Below, in pieces: positions 1 through 8,253 of a stretch of DNA of 22,508 nt. The stretch's first letter is position 1. Each line of letters starts with the position of its first letter. Location: the NCBI GenBank assembly GCA_023441105.1, contig JAEZQX010000587.1:1-22508 (forward strand), written 5' to 3'. The stretch is from Pseudomonadota bacterium. GTDB taxonomy: Bacteria; Pseudomonadota; Gammaproteobacteria; Burkholderiales; Burkholderiaceae. The position numbers and the translations under genes were made by a program. The notes below the pieces were generated by a model. It did not search any database, was not told the origin of the DNA, and worked only from the letters and a program-made list of their open reading frames with translations.

Positions 1-77
1 GGCGCCAGGCATGCCGCCAGCAGCGCGGCAGCCAGGCGCAGGTGGACGGACGGGTCGAAGATCTTCAGCCGGCGCAC
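1..77 (-). CDS. Possible 5' end of an exported protein, truncated by the window edge
   Basis: A minus-strand reading frame opens with GTG at 75-77 and runs off the left edge after 25 codons. The translation begins MRRLKIFDPSVHLRLAAALL and continues as a hydrophobic Ala/Leu stretch with a cysteine. This resembles a positively charged N-terminus followed by a signal-peptide core, possibly of a lipoprotein or solute-binding protein. An AAGGG lies a few bases upstream of the GTG as a possible ribosome-binding site. The same frame has a TAA about 40 bases upstream of the GTG and no ATG after it, so GTG is the only reasonable start. The gene would lie downstream of the first TRAP operon on the same strand. 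Too little is present to name a function, and the call rests only on the N-terminal character. Confidence 0.35.
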   Translation of the reverse strand, partial: MRRLKIFDPSVHLRLAAALLAACLA

Positions 78-317
78 GATGAAGCCCTTGACGAAGCGGT
101 CGATGCGCGGACATTAGCGCGGCGCGCGACCCGCCCCAAGGTCGCACGCCGCGCTTCCGGCGACTCGTCGCCTTTCGTCGGTATCGCTTGCAGGCCTGTC
201 GGTTGGTCCGACAGCGCCGGTGCGCACGACGGCACGAAAGCACGCCGCCGCACATCCGGCGCCGGGCAGGTGCAACGGCACGGGCTTTCTGGCGTGCGCC
301 AGCTCAGCGGACGACGA
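78..317. other. Noncoding gap after dctM, with a small palindrome
   Basis: About 240 bases separate the stop of the first dctM from the putative minus-strand start at 77. Reading frames here have the composition of high-GC shadow frames and resemble nothing I recognise. A perfect palindrome CTGGCG-TG-CGCCAG lies at 289-302, just past the dctM stop. It has no T-tract in the minus-strand direction, so it is at best a weak terminator or mRNA-stabilising hairpin. Confidence 0.4.
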
Positions 318-1643
318 TCAGGGGACCAGCACCTTCACCAGCCACAGGCTCAGCGGCGGGAAGGCGACCAGCAGGGAGGTCCGGATGAAGTCGGAGGCAA
401 TGAACGGCATCACGCCGATGTAGGTATCGCGGATCGGGATGTCGCGCGCCAGCCCATTGATCACGTACACGTTGAGGCCCACCGGCGGCATGATCAGGCC
501 GATCTCGACCACCATCAGCACCAGGATCCCGAACCAGATGATCTTGTCGCTCTGGCTCAGCCCGAACAGTTCGAGGCCGGCGACCGTCGGCAGGAAGATC
601 GGCAGGGTCAGCAGGATCATCGAGATCTCGTCCATGACGCAGCCGAGCACGACATAGAAGATCAGGATGGCGGCGATGACGCCGACCGGCGGCAGTCCGC
701 TGTTCTCGACCACGCCCGCCAGCGCAGCGGGGAACTGCGACAGCGCCAGCGCCGAGTTGAGGATGTCCGCGCCAAGGAACAGCATGAAGATCATGCCGGA
801 GGTCATCGCCGTGTCGTAGAAGCAGGTCTTGATGCCCGCGAGGTCGAGCTCGCCGCGCAGGATGGCGACCACGAAGGTCGCGGCCGCGCCGATCGCCGCC
901 GCCTCGGTCGGCGTGAACCAGCCGGTGTAGATGCCGCCGAAGACGAGCAGGAACACCGCCGCCACCGGCCAGACGTCCTGCAATGCCCCCGCCAGCTCGC
1001 GCCAGCTGCGCCGTTCGGTGGCCGGGCCTTCCGCCGGATGGAAGCGGACATAGACCGCGATCGCGATGCAATAGCCGAGCGTCGCGATCAACCCGGGTAT
1101 CACCGCCGCCGCGAACAGCTTTGCGATGTTCTGCTCGGCCAGGATGGCATAGAGGACCAGGATCACCGATGGCGGGATCATGATGCCGAGGGTGCCGCCG
1201 GCGGCAAGCGCGCCGGTGGACAGGCGCCCCGAATACTTCATCGCGCGCATCTCGGGCAACGCGACCTTGGCCATGGTGGCGGCGGTGGCGATGGACGAGC
1301 CGCAGATGGAGCCGAAGGCCGCGCAGGCCAGCACCGCCGCCATGGCCAGCCCGCCGCGCAGGTGGCCGATGAACGCGTTGCCGGCGAGGACCAGGCTGCG
1401 CGACAGGCCCCCTTGCGAAGCGAAGGCGCCCATCAGCAGGAACAGCGGGATGACGGTGAGGTCGTAGTTGGCGAGCCGGCCGTAGGCCAAGCCCTTCATC
1501 GCGTTCAACAGCGATGGCCAGCCGCTGATGGCGGCATAGCCGATCACGCCCGGCACCATCATCGCCATCGCGATCGGCACCCGTACCGCCATCAGCAGCA
1601 GCATGCCGCCGAACAGCAGCAACGCGATCGCCACGCCGCTCAC
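318..1643 (-). CDS. dctM: TRAP transporter large permease subunit (DctM family)
   Basis: This is the large membrane subunit of a tripartite ATP-independent periplasmic transporter. It forms the translocation path and in characterised systems uses a sodium gradient to import a carboxylate-type solute. The 441-residue protein is the usual DctM length and is almost entirely hydrophobic helices. It has family features such as an early GGMLLLMAVRVPIA segment, FGSICGSSIATAATMAK near residue 110 and LGIMIPPSVILVLYAI near 155-170. The C-terminal half repeats the pattern with MPPVGLNVYVINGLA. The start is GTG at 1641-1643, with GGAG at 1651-1654 seven bases upstream. It lies 25 bases after the small permease gene and is the third gene of a dctP-dctQ-dctM operon. 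The family is certain; the substrate cannot be read from this subunit. Confidence 0.95.
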   Translation of the reverse strand: MSGVAIALLLFGGMLLLMAVRVPIAMAMMVPGVIGYAAISGWPSLLNAMKGLAYGRLANYDLTVIPLFLLMGAFASQGGLSRSLVLAGNAFIGHLRGGLAMAAVLACAAFGSICGSSIATAATMAKVALPEMRAMKYSGRLSTGALAAGGTLGIMIPPSVILVLYAILAEQNIAKLFAAAVIPGLIATLGYCIAIAVYVRFHPAEGPATERRSWRELAGALQDVWPVAAVFLLVFGGIYTGWFTPTEAAAIGAAATFVVAILRGELDLAGIKTCFYDTAMTSGMIFMLFLGADILNSALALSQFPAALAGVVENSGLPPVGVIAAILIFYVVLGCVMDEISMILLTLPIFLPTVAGLELFGLSQSDKIIWFGILVLMVVEIGLIMPPVGLNVYVINGLARDIPIRDTYIGVMPFIASDFIRTSLLVAFPPLSLWLVKVLVP

Positions 1644-1668
1644 GCGCGCGCTCCGCGACGCCCGGCCA

Positions 1669-2220
1669 TCAGATGTCCAGCAGCCGGAAGTGCCGGCTGG
1701 CGACGTAGATCGCTGCCAGCGAGGCGAGCGCGAACGACGGCACCATCAGGGCGTAGCCGATCCAGGTCGGCAGCTCCATCAGCATGCTGGTCTCGCGGGT
1801 GTTGTACGCATCCATCGCGCCGGCCGCCGTGCGCCAGGCGAGCAGCGCCATCATCGCGGCGACGACCAGTGCGCCGACGCCGTCGAGACGGCGGTTGGTG
1901 GCGGCGCTCGCGCCCTGCGTGAAGAAGTCCACGATGATGTGCGCGCCGCGCATCTGGCACATCGGAAAGCAGGCTGCGATGGCCACCGCGCAGCCCATCG
2001 ATACCAGCTCCCAGTCGCCCATGATCGGGCTGCCCGCGAGGTTGCGCATCAGGATGCTGTAGAGCGACAGCAGCGTGAGGGCGGTAAAGACGGCGCCGCC
2101 CAGCAATGCGAACAGCCGCGAAGCCGCGTCCAGGCCGCGACCGAAGGCCGAGCGCGGTGCGCCAGGGGCGCCGGGCGCGCCCGGCTGCGGCGCCACCTGG
2201 ACGATTGCCGGATCAGCCAA
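1669..2220 (-). CDS. dctQ: TRAP transporter small permease subunit (DctQ family)
   Basis: This is the four-helix small membrane subunit that pairs with DctM in a TRAP transporter. The 183-residue protein has a Pro/Ala-rich N-terminus and then four hydrophobic segments, roughly residues 37-57, 72-90, 110-130 and 150-172. The family pattern is visible in the sequence SILMRNLAGSPIMGDWELV, followed by a cytoplasmic-side CQMRGAHIIVDFF. The frame starts with TTG at 2218-2220, ten bases after the dctP stop. No clear Shine-Dalgarno sequence is present, so translation may be coupled to dctP. A GTG at codon 9 (2194-2196) is an alternative start. It sits between dctP and dctM, the standard order. Substrate unknown. 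Confidence 0.9.
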   Translation of the reverse strand: MADPAIVQVAPQPGAPGAPGAPRSAFGRGLDAASRLFALLGGAVFTALTLLSLYSILMRNLAGSPIMGDWELVSMGCAVAIAACFPMCQMRGAHIIVDFFTQGASAATNRRLDGVGALVVAAMMALLAWRTAAGAMDAYNTRETSMLMELPTWIGYALMVPSFALASLAAIYVASRHFRLLDI

Positions 2221-2230
2221 GGCGCCGCCG

Positions 2231-3268
2231 CTACTTGCTGTACTTCTCGATCAGCGCCTTTGCGCCGTCGAGCAGCTCCTGTCCCTTGAAGCCCTTGCCG
2301 TCCATCTCCTTGACCCAGGCCTCGTCCACCTTGCTCGAGACCTTCTTGAACTGCTCGTAGTCGTCCTTGCTGAAGCGATGGACCTGGTTGCTGCGGCCCT
2401 CGACGCTCTTGCGGCCTTTCTCGTCGTTGCCCTGCTGGACCTTGCCGAGCCAGCCCGAGGTCTCCAGGCCGCTGTTGGCATCGATCACCTTCTTGAGGTC
2501 CGGCGGCAGCGAATCGTACTTCGCCTTGTTCATCGCCATGACGAACGTGGTGGTGTAGAGCGCGGGCAGGGTCGGATCGAACTCGGAATGGTATTTGGCC
2601 AGCTCGTTGACCTTCACCGACGGCACCACCTCCCACGGGATCACCGCGCCGTCGATCACGCCCTTGCTCATCGCGTCGGGGATGCCCGGCAGCGGCATGC
2701 CGACCGGTGTCGCACCGAGCGACGCGAGCAGCTTGGTGACCTGGCGCGTCGGGCCGCGCATCTTCAGCCCGCGCAGGTCGCCGATCGCCTTGATCGGCTT
2801 GTTCGCGGTGTGGAACATCCCCGGCCCATGGACATTGAGGGCGATCAGGTGCACGTCCTTGAATTCATCCTTGGCATAGGTCTGGACGTATTCCCAGTAG
2901 GCCTTCGAGGTGGCCTCGGCATTGGTCATGATGAACGGCAGCTCGAACACCTCGACGCGCGGGAAGCGGCCGGCGGTGGTGCCCGGCAGCGTCCAGGTGA
3001 CGTCGGCGACGCCGTCCTTGACCTGGTCGTAGAGCTGCGCCGGCGTGCCGCCGAGCTGCATCGCCGGATAGCGCTCGAACTTGATGCGGCCTTTCGAGTC
3101 CGCCTCGACCTTCTTCATCCAGCCCTCGTGCATGTCGAGCCAGACGTTCGACTGCGGCGCCATGAAGGTCGAGAACTTCAGCACCACCTCCTGCGCCGAA
3201 GCAACGCCCACCGGGATCGCCAGCGCCACCGCCGTTGCCGCATGGACCGCCCACCGCATCATCGCCAT
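2231..3268 (-). CDS. dctP: TRAP transporter periplasmic solute-binding protein (DctP family)
   Basis: This exported protein captures the substrate and delivers it to the DctQM permease. I place the start at ATG 3266-3268 because GGAG (complement of 3275-3278) lies six bases upstream. It gives 345 residues beginning with a signal peptide (MAMMRWAVHAATAVALAIPV, cleavage near ASA-QE at 25-26). The mature protein shows the DctP pattern: VLKFSTFMAP, a DGVADVTWTLPG segment, and DLRGLKMRGPTRQV. The last includes Arg171 and Arg175, one of which matches the conserved arginine that pairs with a substrate carboxylate in this family. A later GMPLPGIPDAMSKGVIDGAV segment is also typical. The first ATG of the longer frame, about 100 bases upstream, would place an unlikely polar extension before the signal peptide. 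It is the first gene of its operon. The likely ligand is a carboxylate; which one is unknown. Confidence 0.93.
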   Translation of the reverse strand: MAMMRWAVHAATAVALAIPVGVASAQEVVLKFSTFMAPQSNVWLDMHEGWMKKVEADSKGRIKFERYPAMQLGGTPAQLYDQVKDGVADVTWTLPGTTAGRFPRVEVFELPFIMTNAEATSKAYWEYVQTYAKDEFKDVHLIALNVHGPGMFHTANKPIKAIGDLRGLKMRGPTRQVTKLLASLGATPVGMPLPGIPDAMSKGVIDGAVIPWEVVPSVKVNELAKYHSEFDPTLPALYTTTFVMAMNKAKYDSLPPDLKKVIDANSGLETSGWLGKVQQGNDEKGRKSVEGRSNQVHRFSKDDYEQFKKVSSKVDEAWVKEMDGKGFKGQELLDGAKALIEKYSK

Positions 3269-3338
3269 CGAAGTCTCCATCGCATGTTCGGGTTGTGCCC
3301 GGGCATCCCGGAGGGCCGCAGGCGTTCCCGGAAGATTA

Positions 3339-3363
3339 CATCGGAACCCCGTCGGCTCCGATG
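3339..3363. promoter_or_regulatory. Perfect inverted repeat CATCGGA-N11-TCCGATG, candidate operator of dctP
   Basis: Seven-base perfect arms at 3339-3345 and 3357-3363 flank an 11-base spacer. On the minus strand the downstream arm overlaps the end of TGTAAT (3335-3340), which differs from the sigma-70 -10 consensus at one base. I see no good -35 at the right spacing. A repeat lying across a promoter about 70-95 bases before the dctP start suits a repressor or activator site. The binding protein is unknown. Confidence 0.4.
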
Positions 3364-3450
3364 GCAATTGCGCGCGCAGGTGGCGATCCGTCGCGCGAAC
3401 TAGGGTTTCCCCCGACCCTGGCCGCAGCGGCGCTGCTGTCGCCGCGCCAT

Positions 3451-3466
3451 GTTCACTTTCCTGAAC
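3451..3466. promoter_or_regulatory. Candidate enhancer site 1 (GTTCA-N6-TGAAC)
   Basis: Perfect five-base arms GTTCA (3451-3455) and TGAAC (3462-3466) flank six bases. The centre is about 130 bases before the predicted sigma-54 start. The same motif, including the preceding AT, recurs 32 bp downstream, about three helical turns away. This is how dimeric NtrC-type activators commonly bind. The likely binder is the activator encoded at 11285-12622, which is an inference. Confidence 0.6.
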
Positions 3467-3482
3467 GGCACCGAAGCGTGAT

Positions 3483-3498
3483 GTTCAGCGCGATGAAC
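3483..3498. promoter_or_regulatory. Candidate enhancer site 2 (GTTCA-N6-TGAAC)
   Basis: Second copy of the palindrome: GTTCA at 3483-3487 and TGAAC at 3494-3498, with the same six-base spacing but a different spacer sequence. Conservation of the arms and not the spacer points to a protein-binding site. The centre is about 98 bases before the predicted start, inside the usual enhancer range for sigma-54 promoters. Confidence 0.6.
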
Positions 3499-3520
3499 AC
3501 CGGACTCCCGCGTCGCCGAC

Positions 3521-3533
3521 CAAGTCCTTGATT
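3521..3533 (-). promoter_or_regulatory. Exact IHF-consensus match between enhancers and promoter
   Basis: The minus strand reads AATCAAGGACTTG, matching the IHF consensus WATCAANNNNTTR at every specified position. Its centre lies about 62 bases before the predicted start, between the paired enhancer sites and the -24/-12 element. IHF characteristically binds there to bend DNA and bring a sigma-54 activator to polymerase. Short degenerate matches can occur by chance; the position raises confidence. Confidence 0.5.
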
Positions 3534-3562
3534 CGCAAGGCCGGCCGCTCGCGCCTCGGCGA

Positions 3563-3578
3563 TGGCATGCGGCTTGCG
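3563..3578 (+). promoter_or_regulatory. Sigma-54 -24/-12 promoter element for the Mrp operon
   Basis: The sequence TGGCATGCGGCTTGCG has the invariant GG (3564-3565), ten bases, then GC (3576-3577). It matches TGGCAC-N5-TTGC at all but one of ten specified positions. Transcription would begin near 3589, essentially at the A of the mnhA ATG (3590). A weaker GG-N10-GC at 3539-3552 would leave a 26-base leader. The enhancer and IHF sites upstream, and a sigma-54 activator encoded in the same operon, support the call. Confidence 0.55.
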
Positions 3579-3589
3579 ATGACTCCTGC

Positions 3590-5926
3590 ATGTTGCTCTC
3601 CGCCTTGGTCCTGTCGTCCCTGGTTGCCGCACCGCTGGCGATGGCGGTCGCGTCCACGCGGTTCGCATTCCTCGTCGCACTCTGGCCTGCTGCGTTGTTC
3701 GGCGCGCTCGCGGGCTTGCTGCCGGAGGTGGCTGCTGGCCGGGTGCGAGTCGAGGCGATCGGATGGCTCGGCAGCCTTGGCATCGACCTCGCCTTCAGAG
3801 CGGACGGCCTGTCCCTGCTGTTCGCGCTGCTGATCACCGGGATCGGCGCGTTCATCTTCCTCTTTGCGTCGCGGTACCTCGCCGGCGACCCTGACAGGAA
3901 CCGCTTCTTCGCCTTCCTGTCGCTGTTCACCGGCGCCATGCTCGGAGCGGTCCTGGCCGACGACCTGATCACCCTTTTGGTGTTCTGGGAGCTCACCAGC
4001 TTCGCCTCCTTCGTCCTGATCGGCTACCAGCCGGAGGACCCGGCGGCGCGGCGCTCGGCGCAGCAGGGCTTGCTGCTAACCGTGGGCGGGGGCCTGGCAA
4101 TGCTGGCCGGCATCCTGTTGCTCGGCGACATGGCCGGCACCTACCGCATCGGCGAGATCCTGGCGCAGGGCCAGGCGCTGGCCTCGCACCCCGACGCAGC
4201 GGCGGTCGTCGTGCTGATCGCGATCGGCGCGTTCGCGAAGTCGGCGCAAGCGCCGCTGCACGTCTGGCTGGCCAACGCCATGGTGGCACCGACACCGGTT
4301 TCCGCCTTCCTTCATTCGGCCACCATGGTCAAGCTCGGGGTCTACCTGCTGGCACGCCTCAACCCGGTCTTCGGGGAGCATGCCTGGTGGACTCCGCTGC
4401 TGATGGGCGCGGGCCTCGCCACCATGCTGACCGGCACCCTGCTGGCGTTGCGCGAAGCGGATCTCAAGCGGGTGCTTGCCTACTCGACCGTGGTCTCGCT
4501 GGGAACGCTGATCACCCTCATCGCGCTGCCGGCGAAGGTGGCGGCTTCCGCGATGGTTACCTTCCTGGTCGTGCATGCGCTCTACAAGGCGTGCCTGTTC
4601 ATGGTCGCCGGCATCATCGATCATGAGACCGGCACGCGCGATGCGACGCGCCTCGGAGGCCTGTCCAGGGTGATGCCGGTCACCGCTGCAGTGGCGTTGC
4701 TCGCCGGCCTGTCCATGGCCGGCCTGCCCCCCTTCGTCGGCTTCGTCGGCAAGGAGCTGATCTACGAAGCAGGCCTGACTGCCGCGTCGCCCGGGCTCGC
4801 CGTGGGCATCGCCCTGCTCGCCAATGCCTGCATGGTGGTGGTCGCGGGTGTCGTGACCGTGCGCTGCTTCTTCGGGCCGCTGGCGCGGACGCCGGACGCT
4901 CCCCACGGCAAGCCCCAGGACCCGCCGTTGGCACTGCTGGCCGGACCCGCGGTGCTGGCCATGCTCGGCCTGCTCTTCGGCCTCAACCCGGCCTTGGCGC
5001 ATGGCTTGCTGGGGCCGGCAGCCAGTGTCGTGGCCGGACAGGCGATCGAGCCGGCGCTGAGCCTGTGGCATGGATTCACCCCGATGCTGGCCCTGAGCGT
5101 TGCCACCTTGACCCTCGGGGTGTTGCTGCTGCGGCACTGGCATCCGTTGCGCCGGTTCCTCGCCGGCCTTGCGGCCATCGATCGCTACGGTCCCGATGCC
5201 GCCTATGACCGGATCGTCAGCGGCTTGCAGCGGCTTTCGACATGGCAGGCAAGGCTGATACAGCACGGCAGTCTCCGCGGCTACCTGCACGCGACCCTCG
5301 CCGTCACGACGGCAGCCGTGCTCGGGACCATGATCGCCAAGGACGGCTTCGCCTGGCCAGCCATCGACTGGACAGCCGATCTCCATGCCGCGCTCCTGCC
5401 TGCCCTCATGATGCTTGCGGCGCTGGCGGTAGCCCGCACCACTTCCTTCACCGCCGGCATCGTCGCGGCCGGCATGGTGGGTTTCGGCCTGGCGCTGACC
5501 TTCCTCTTCAATGGGGCGCCGGACCTCGCCTTCACGCAGTTCTCGGTCGAGGCGCTGTCGATCGTCCTGTTGCTGGCGATCGTCGGCCGGATGCCCTTCC
5601 ATGAGGTCGACAGCCGCACCCGCGGACAGCGGCGGCGCGATGCGGTCCTGGCGACTCTGCTGGGTTCAGTCGCCGCCGCGGTGCTCCTTGCCGTGATTGC
5701 CGGCCCGTTCGACGCGCGCTTGTCGGACTACTACCGCCAGTCCAGCGTGCCGCTCGCGCACGGTCGCAACCTGGTCAACGTGATCATCGTCGACTTCCGG
5801 GCGCTCGACACGCTCGGCGAGATCACGGTCCTGGCGCTGGCAGCGATGGCCGCCGCGGCCGTGCTGGCCGGCACCGCCGCGCGCCGCAGCGCGCCCGCGA
5901 GCGGAGTTCCGAAGGACGACGCATGA
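3590..5926 (+). CDS. mnhA: Na+(cation)/H+ antiporter subunit A (MrpA/MnhA)
   Basis: This is the largest subunit of the Mrp antiporter, a multi-subunit inner-membrane machine that exchanges sodium or other monovalent cations for protons and is related to complex I subunit NuoL. The 778-residue protein is polytopic throughout. Recognisable ion-path residues are Glu134 in VFWELTSF, Lys217 in [12 protein letters not shown], His242 and Lys248 in [12 protein letters not shown], Lys293 in DLKRVLAYS and Lys333 in HALYKACLF. The C-terminal part carries the MrpA-specific segment [17 protein letters not shown]. Length matches stand-alone MrpA (about 800) and not the longer MrpA-MrpB fusion. The ATG at 3590 has no Shine-Dalgarno sequence, and the predicted sigma-54 start lies one base before it, so translation may be leaderless. 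It overlaps mnhB by four bases. Confidence 0.96.
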   Translation: MLLSALVLSSLVAAPLAMAVASTRFAFLVALWPAALFGALAGLLPEVAAGRVRVEAIGWLGSLGIDLAFRADGLSLLFALLITGIGAFIFLFASRYLAGDPDRNRFFAFLSLFTGAMLGAVLADDLITLLVFWELTSFASFVLIGYQPEDPAARRSAQQGLLLTVGGGLAMLAGILLLGDMAGTYRIGEILAQGQALASHPDAAAVVVLIAIGAFAKSAQAPLHVWLANAMVAPTPVSAFLHSATMVKLGVYLLARLNPVFGEHAWWTPLLMGAGLATMLTGTLLALREADLKRVLAYSTVVSLGTLITLIALPAKVAASAMVTFLVVHALYKACLFMVAGIIDHETGTRDATRLGGLSRVMPVTAAVALLAGLSMAGLPPFVGFVGKELIYEAGLTAASPGLAVGIALLANACMVVVAGVVTVRCFFGPLARTPDAPHGKPQDPPLALLAGPAVLAMLGLLFGLNPALAHGLLGPAASVVAGQAIEPALSLWHGFTPMLALSVATLTLGVLLLRHWHPLRRFLAGLAAIDRYGPDAAYDRIVSGLQRLSTWQARLIQHGSLRGYLHATLAVTTAAVLGTMIAKDGFAWPAIDWTADLHAALLPALMMLAALAVARTTSFTAGIVAAGMVGFGLALTFLFNGAPDLAFTQFSVEALSIVLLLAIVGRMPFHEVDSRTRGQRRRDAVLATLLGSVAAAVLLAVIAGPFDARLSDYYRQSSVPLAHGRNLVNVIIVDFRALDTLGEITVLALAAMAAAAVLAGTAARRSAPASGVPKDDA

Positions 5927-6324
5927 ACTCGCCGATCCTGTCGCTCGGAGGTCGTGTACTGCTACCGATCGCGCTCGCCTTCTCGCTGTGGCTGCTCTGG
6001 CGCGGTCACAACGAGCCGGGCGGCGGGTTCATCGGTGGGCTCGTGGCAGCGGCAGGCATAGCCGTACATGTGCTGCCGCGCGGACGCCCATCGATGACGC
6101 GGCTGCTGCGCTTCGCCCCGACGACGATCGCAGCCGCAGGCCTGCTGCTCGCGGTTCTATCCGGCCTGCCGTCGCTGCTTCTCCAGGCGCCCTTCTTGAC
6201 CCATCAATGGACGATCGCACCCGGCGGCCTGGCCGTCGGCACGACGCTGCTGTTCGACTGCGGCGTCTACCTTGCCGTGCTCGGTTCGGTGCTGGCGTTC
6301 CTGGCGCCCTACCTGGAGGATTGA
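5923..6324 (+). CDS. mnhB: Na+(cation)/H+ antiporter subunit B (MrpB/MnhB)
   Basis: This small membrane subunit is required for activity of the Mrp complex. The 133-residue protein begins with a hydrophobic helix and carries the signature [13 protein letters not shown] at residues 28-40. Further helices lie near 41-50, 66-88 and 103-130, giving about four membrane segments. The start ATG overlaps the mnhA stop (ATGA), so translation is probably coupled. It is a separate gene here, whereas the six-gene form of Mrp fuses this domain to subunit A. Confidence 0.95.
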   Translation: MNSPILSLGGRVLLPIALAFSLWLLWRGHNEPGGGFIGGLVAAAGIAVHVLPRGRPSMTRLLRFAPTTIAAAGLLLAVLSGLPSLLLQAPFLTHQWTIAPGGLAVGTTLLFDCGVYLAVLGSVLAFLAPYLED

Positions 6325-6325
6325 G

Positions 6326-6700
6326 TTGGAACCATCCCTTGCCATGGCGTTCGGAGTCCTCGTGGCGGCGTCGGCCTACCTGCTGATGTCGCGCAACCTG
6401 CTGAGGATGCTGCTGGGCCTGCTGTTGCTGGGCAATGCCGCCAACCTGAGCATCTTCATCGCCGGCCGGCTTGCGTCCGACCAGCCGCCGATCGTGAAGG
6501 AGGGCGAGTGGGCAATCGCGCTGAGCGCGAACCCGCTGCCGCAGGCGCTGATCCTGACCGCGATCGTGATCTCTTTCGCGCTTGTCGTGTTTGCCATGGT
6601 GCTGTTCCAGCTCGCGAACCGACGCCTCGGCACCATGGATACCGATGCGATGCGGACGGCCGAACCACGACCTGACGAGGCCTCGAGGGAAGCACCGTGA
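6326..6700 (+). CDS. mnhC: Na+(cation)/H+ antiporter subunit C (MrpC/MnhC, NuoK-like)
   Basis: This three-helix subunit is homologous to NuoK of complex I and sits between the larger antiporter-like subunits. I place the start at TTG 6326 because GGAGGA (6315-6320) lies five bases upstream, directly before the mnhB stop. The ATG further upstream in the same frame would read through mnhB and add a non-family extension. The resulting 124 residues show three hydrophobic helices, LLRMLLGLLLLGNAANL in the second and NPLPQALILTAIVI (69-82) in the third, both typical. A polar tail of about 25 residues follows the last helix. The stop overlaps mnhD by four bases. Confidence 0.93.
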   Translation: MEPSLAMAFGVLVAASAYLLMSRNLLRMLLGLLLLGNAANLSIFIAGRLASDQPPIVKEGEWAIALSANPLPQALILTAIVISFALVVFAMVLFQLANRRLGTMDTDAMRTAEPRPDEASREAP

Positions 6701-8253
6701 ACGGGCACCAGCTACTGATCCTGCCGATCGCGGTGCCGCTCCTGACGCTGGTCGCCTGCGCTGTGCTGTGGCGTCACGCGCGCGCCCAGCGGCTTGCCAG
6801 CCTCGGCGGCAGCCTGGCGCTCCTGGCCGCTGCCGTGGCGCTGCTGCAGGCCGTGTTCGACGGCGCAATCATCGCCAGCGACGTCGGCGAGTGGCGGGCG
6901 CCCTTCGGCATCAGCCTGGTGGCCGACCTCTTCTCCGCCGCCATGGTGGTGATCACCGGGATCATGGCCGTCGCCGTCTCCATGTTCGGATTGGCCGGCC
7001 AGGGGGAAAGGCCGATCAATCCGTTCTTCCACCCTCTGTACCACGGCCTCCTGCTCGGCGTGAGCGGTGCCTTCCTCACCGGCGACCTGTTCAATCTATA
7101 CGTCTGGTTCGAGGTGATGCTGATCGCTTCGTTCGGCCTGCTGACGGTCGGCGGCAGCCGAGCACAGCTCGATGCCGGCATCAAGTACGTCATGCTGAAC
7201 CTGGTCGCGACCACCCTGTTCCTGGTGGCCGTGGGGATGCTGTACGGCGTCACCGGCACGCTCAACATGGCCGACCTGTCGCGCACGCTCGCGCAGCCGG
7301 ACAACCCTGGGCTCGTGACCACCCTTGCCGTGCTGCTGCTGATCGCGTTCGGCTCCAAGGCGGCCGTGTTTCCGCTGTTCTTCTGGCTGCCGGCGTCCTA
7401 TCACACGGCCGGCGCGCCGGTGGCCGCAATCTTCGCAGCCCTGCTGACCAAGGTCGGGGTCTACGCGATCATCCGCGTCTTCACCCTCGTCTTCCCGGGT
7501 GAGACAGGCTACGTCGGCCATGCCATCGGCGTGATCGCCGCCCTCACCATGATCACCGGCGTGCTCGGCGCGGCCGCACACTACGACATCCGCCGCATCC
7601 TGTCGTTCCACATCATCAGCCAGATCGGCTACATGCTGATCGGCCTGGCGGTGGCGACGCCGCTGGCGCTGGCGGGTTCCATCCTCTACGTGCTGCACCA
7701 CATCGTCGTCAAGGCGAACCTGTTCCTGGTGGCGGGTGCCATGCGCCTGGCTGGCGGTTCCTTCGATGTCCGGCGCAGCGGCGGGCTGCACCGCACCGCG
7801 CCGCTGCTCGCCATGCTGTTCCTGGTGCCGGCGATGTCGCTGGCGGGCATCCCGCCACTGTCCGGATTCTGGGCCAAGTTCGTCGTCGTCAAGTCCAGTC
7901 TCGACGCGGGCCATGTCGCGCTGGCAGCCGTGGCGCTGGCCGTCGGCCTGCTGACGCTCTACTCGATGCTGAAGATCTGGAACGAGGCATTCTGGAAGAC
8001 GCCGCCGGAAGGATCGGAGGGAGCCCGCCGCCAGTGGCTGGCATCACCCGCGACCCGAGCGGCGATGCTGCTGCCGATCGCCGGCCTCGCCGCCATCACC
8101 ATCACCATCGGCGTCGCAGCCGAGCCATTCGTCGACTTCTCGATCCGTGCGGCAAACCAGCTGCTCGAGCCGCGTGCCTATGTCGACGCCGTCCTGGGCG
8201 TGGCCCCAGGTCAACCGGCCCCGCCGCAACCCATGAAGGAGATCGCGCCATGA
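6697..8253 (+). CDS. mnhD: Na+(cation)/H+ antiporter subunit D (MrpD/MnhD)
   Basis: This is the second large antiporter-like subunit, related to NuoM/NuoN, and it provides another proton path in the Mrp complex. The 518-residue protein has about 14 hydrophobic helices. Key residues are Glu139 in VWFEVMLIA, Lys221 in GSKAAVFPLFFWLP and Lys252 in LLTKVGVYAI. The segment SYHTAGAPVAAIF between them is also characteristic. The start is GTG at 6697, overlapping the mnhC stop as GTGA. Its own end overlaps mnhE by four bases, and an AAGGAG near its 3' end serves that gene. Length and motifs are normal for the family. Confidence 0.96.
   Translation: MNGHQLLILPIAVPLLTLVACAVLWRHARAQRLASLGGSLALLAAAVALLQAVFDGAIIASDVGEWRAPFGISLVADLFSAAMVVITGIMAVAVSMFGLAGQGERPINPFFHPLYHGLLLGVSGAFLTGDLFNLYVWFEVMLIASFGLLTVGGSRAQLDAGIKYVMLNLVATTLFLVAVGMLYGVTGTLNMADLSRTLAQPDNPGLVTTLAVLLLIAFGSKAAVFPLFFWLPASYHTAGAPVAAIFAALLTKVGVYAIIRVFTLVFPGETGYVGHAIGVIAALTMITGVLGAAAHYDIRRILSFHIISQIGYMLIGLAVATPLALAGSILYVLHHIVVKANLFLVAGAMRLAGGSFDVRRSGGLHRTAPLLAMLFLVPAMSLAGIPPLSGFWAKFVVVKSSLDAGHVALAAVALAVGLLTLYSMLKIWNEAFWKTPPEGSEGARRQWLASPATRAAMLLPIAGLAAITITIGVAAEPFVDFSIRAANQLLEPRAYVDAVLGVAPGQPAPPQPMKEIAP

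Larger units (their letters stand above)
3269..3589. promoter_or_regulatory. Divergent regulatory region between dctP and mnhA
   Basis: This 321-base gap separates the minus-strand TRAP operon from the plus-strand Mrp operon and holds no convincing gene. Nearest dctP is the inverted repeat CATCGGA-N11-TCCGATG with a possible minus-strand -10 element, TGTAAT. Nearest mnhA are two copies of GTTCA-N6-TGAAC, an IHF-consensus site and a -24/-12 element. Each is listed separately. Confidence 0.7.

Noticed and set aside
42..1922. A 626-codon plus-strand open frame opposite the first TRAP operon
   Set aside because: It is Arg/Asp/His/Gln-rich, has no domain pattern, and runs antisense to clear dctM and dctQ genes. 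Long antisense frames are expected in high-GC DNA.
3400..3996. A 198-codon minus-strand frame across the mnhA promoter
   Set aside because: Its sequence is Arg/Ser/Ala-rich without domains and covers the regulatory sites and the start of mnhA.
4076..5602. A 508-codon minus-strand open frame inside mnhA
   Set aside because: The composition (Gly, Gln, Arg, His-rich) is that of a shadow frame, and mnhA on the other strand has full family signatures.
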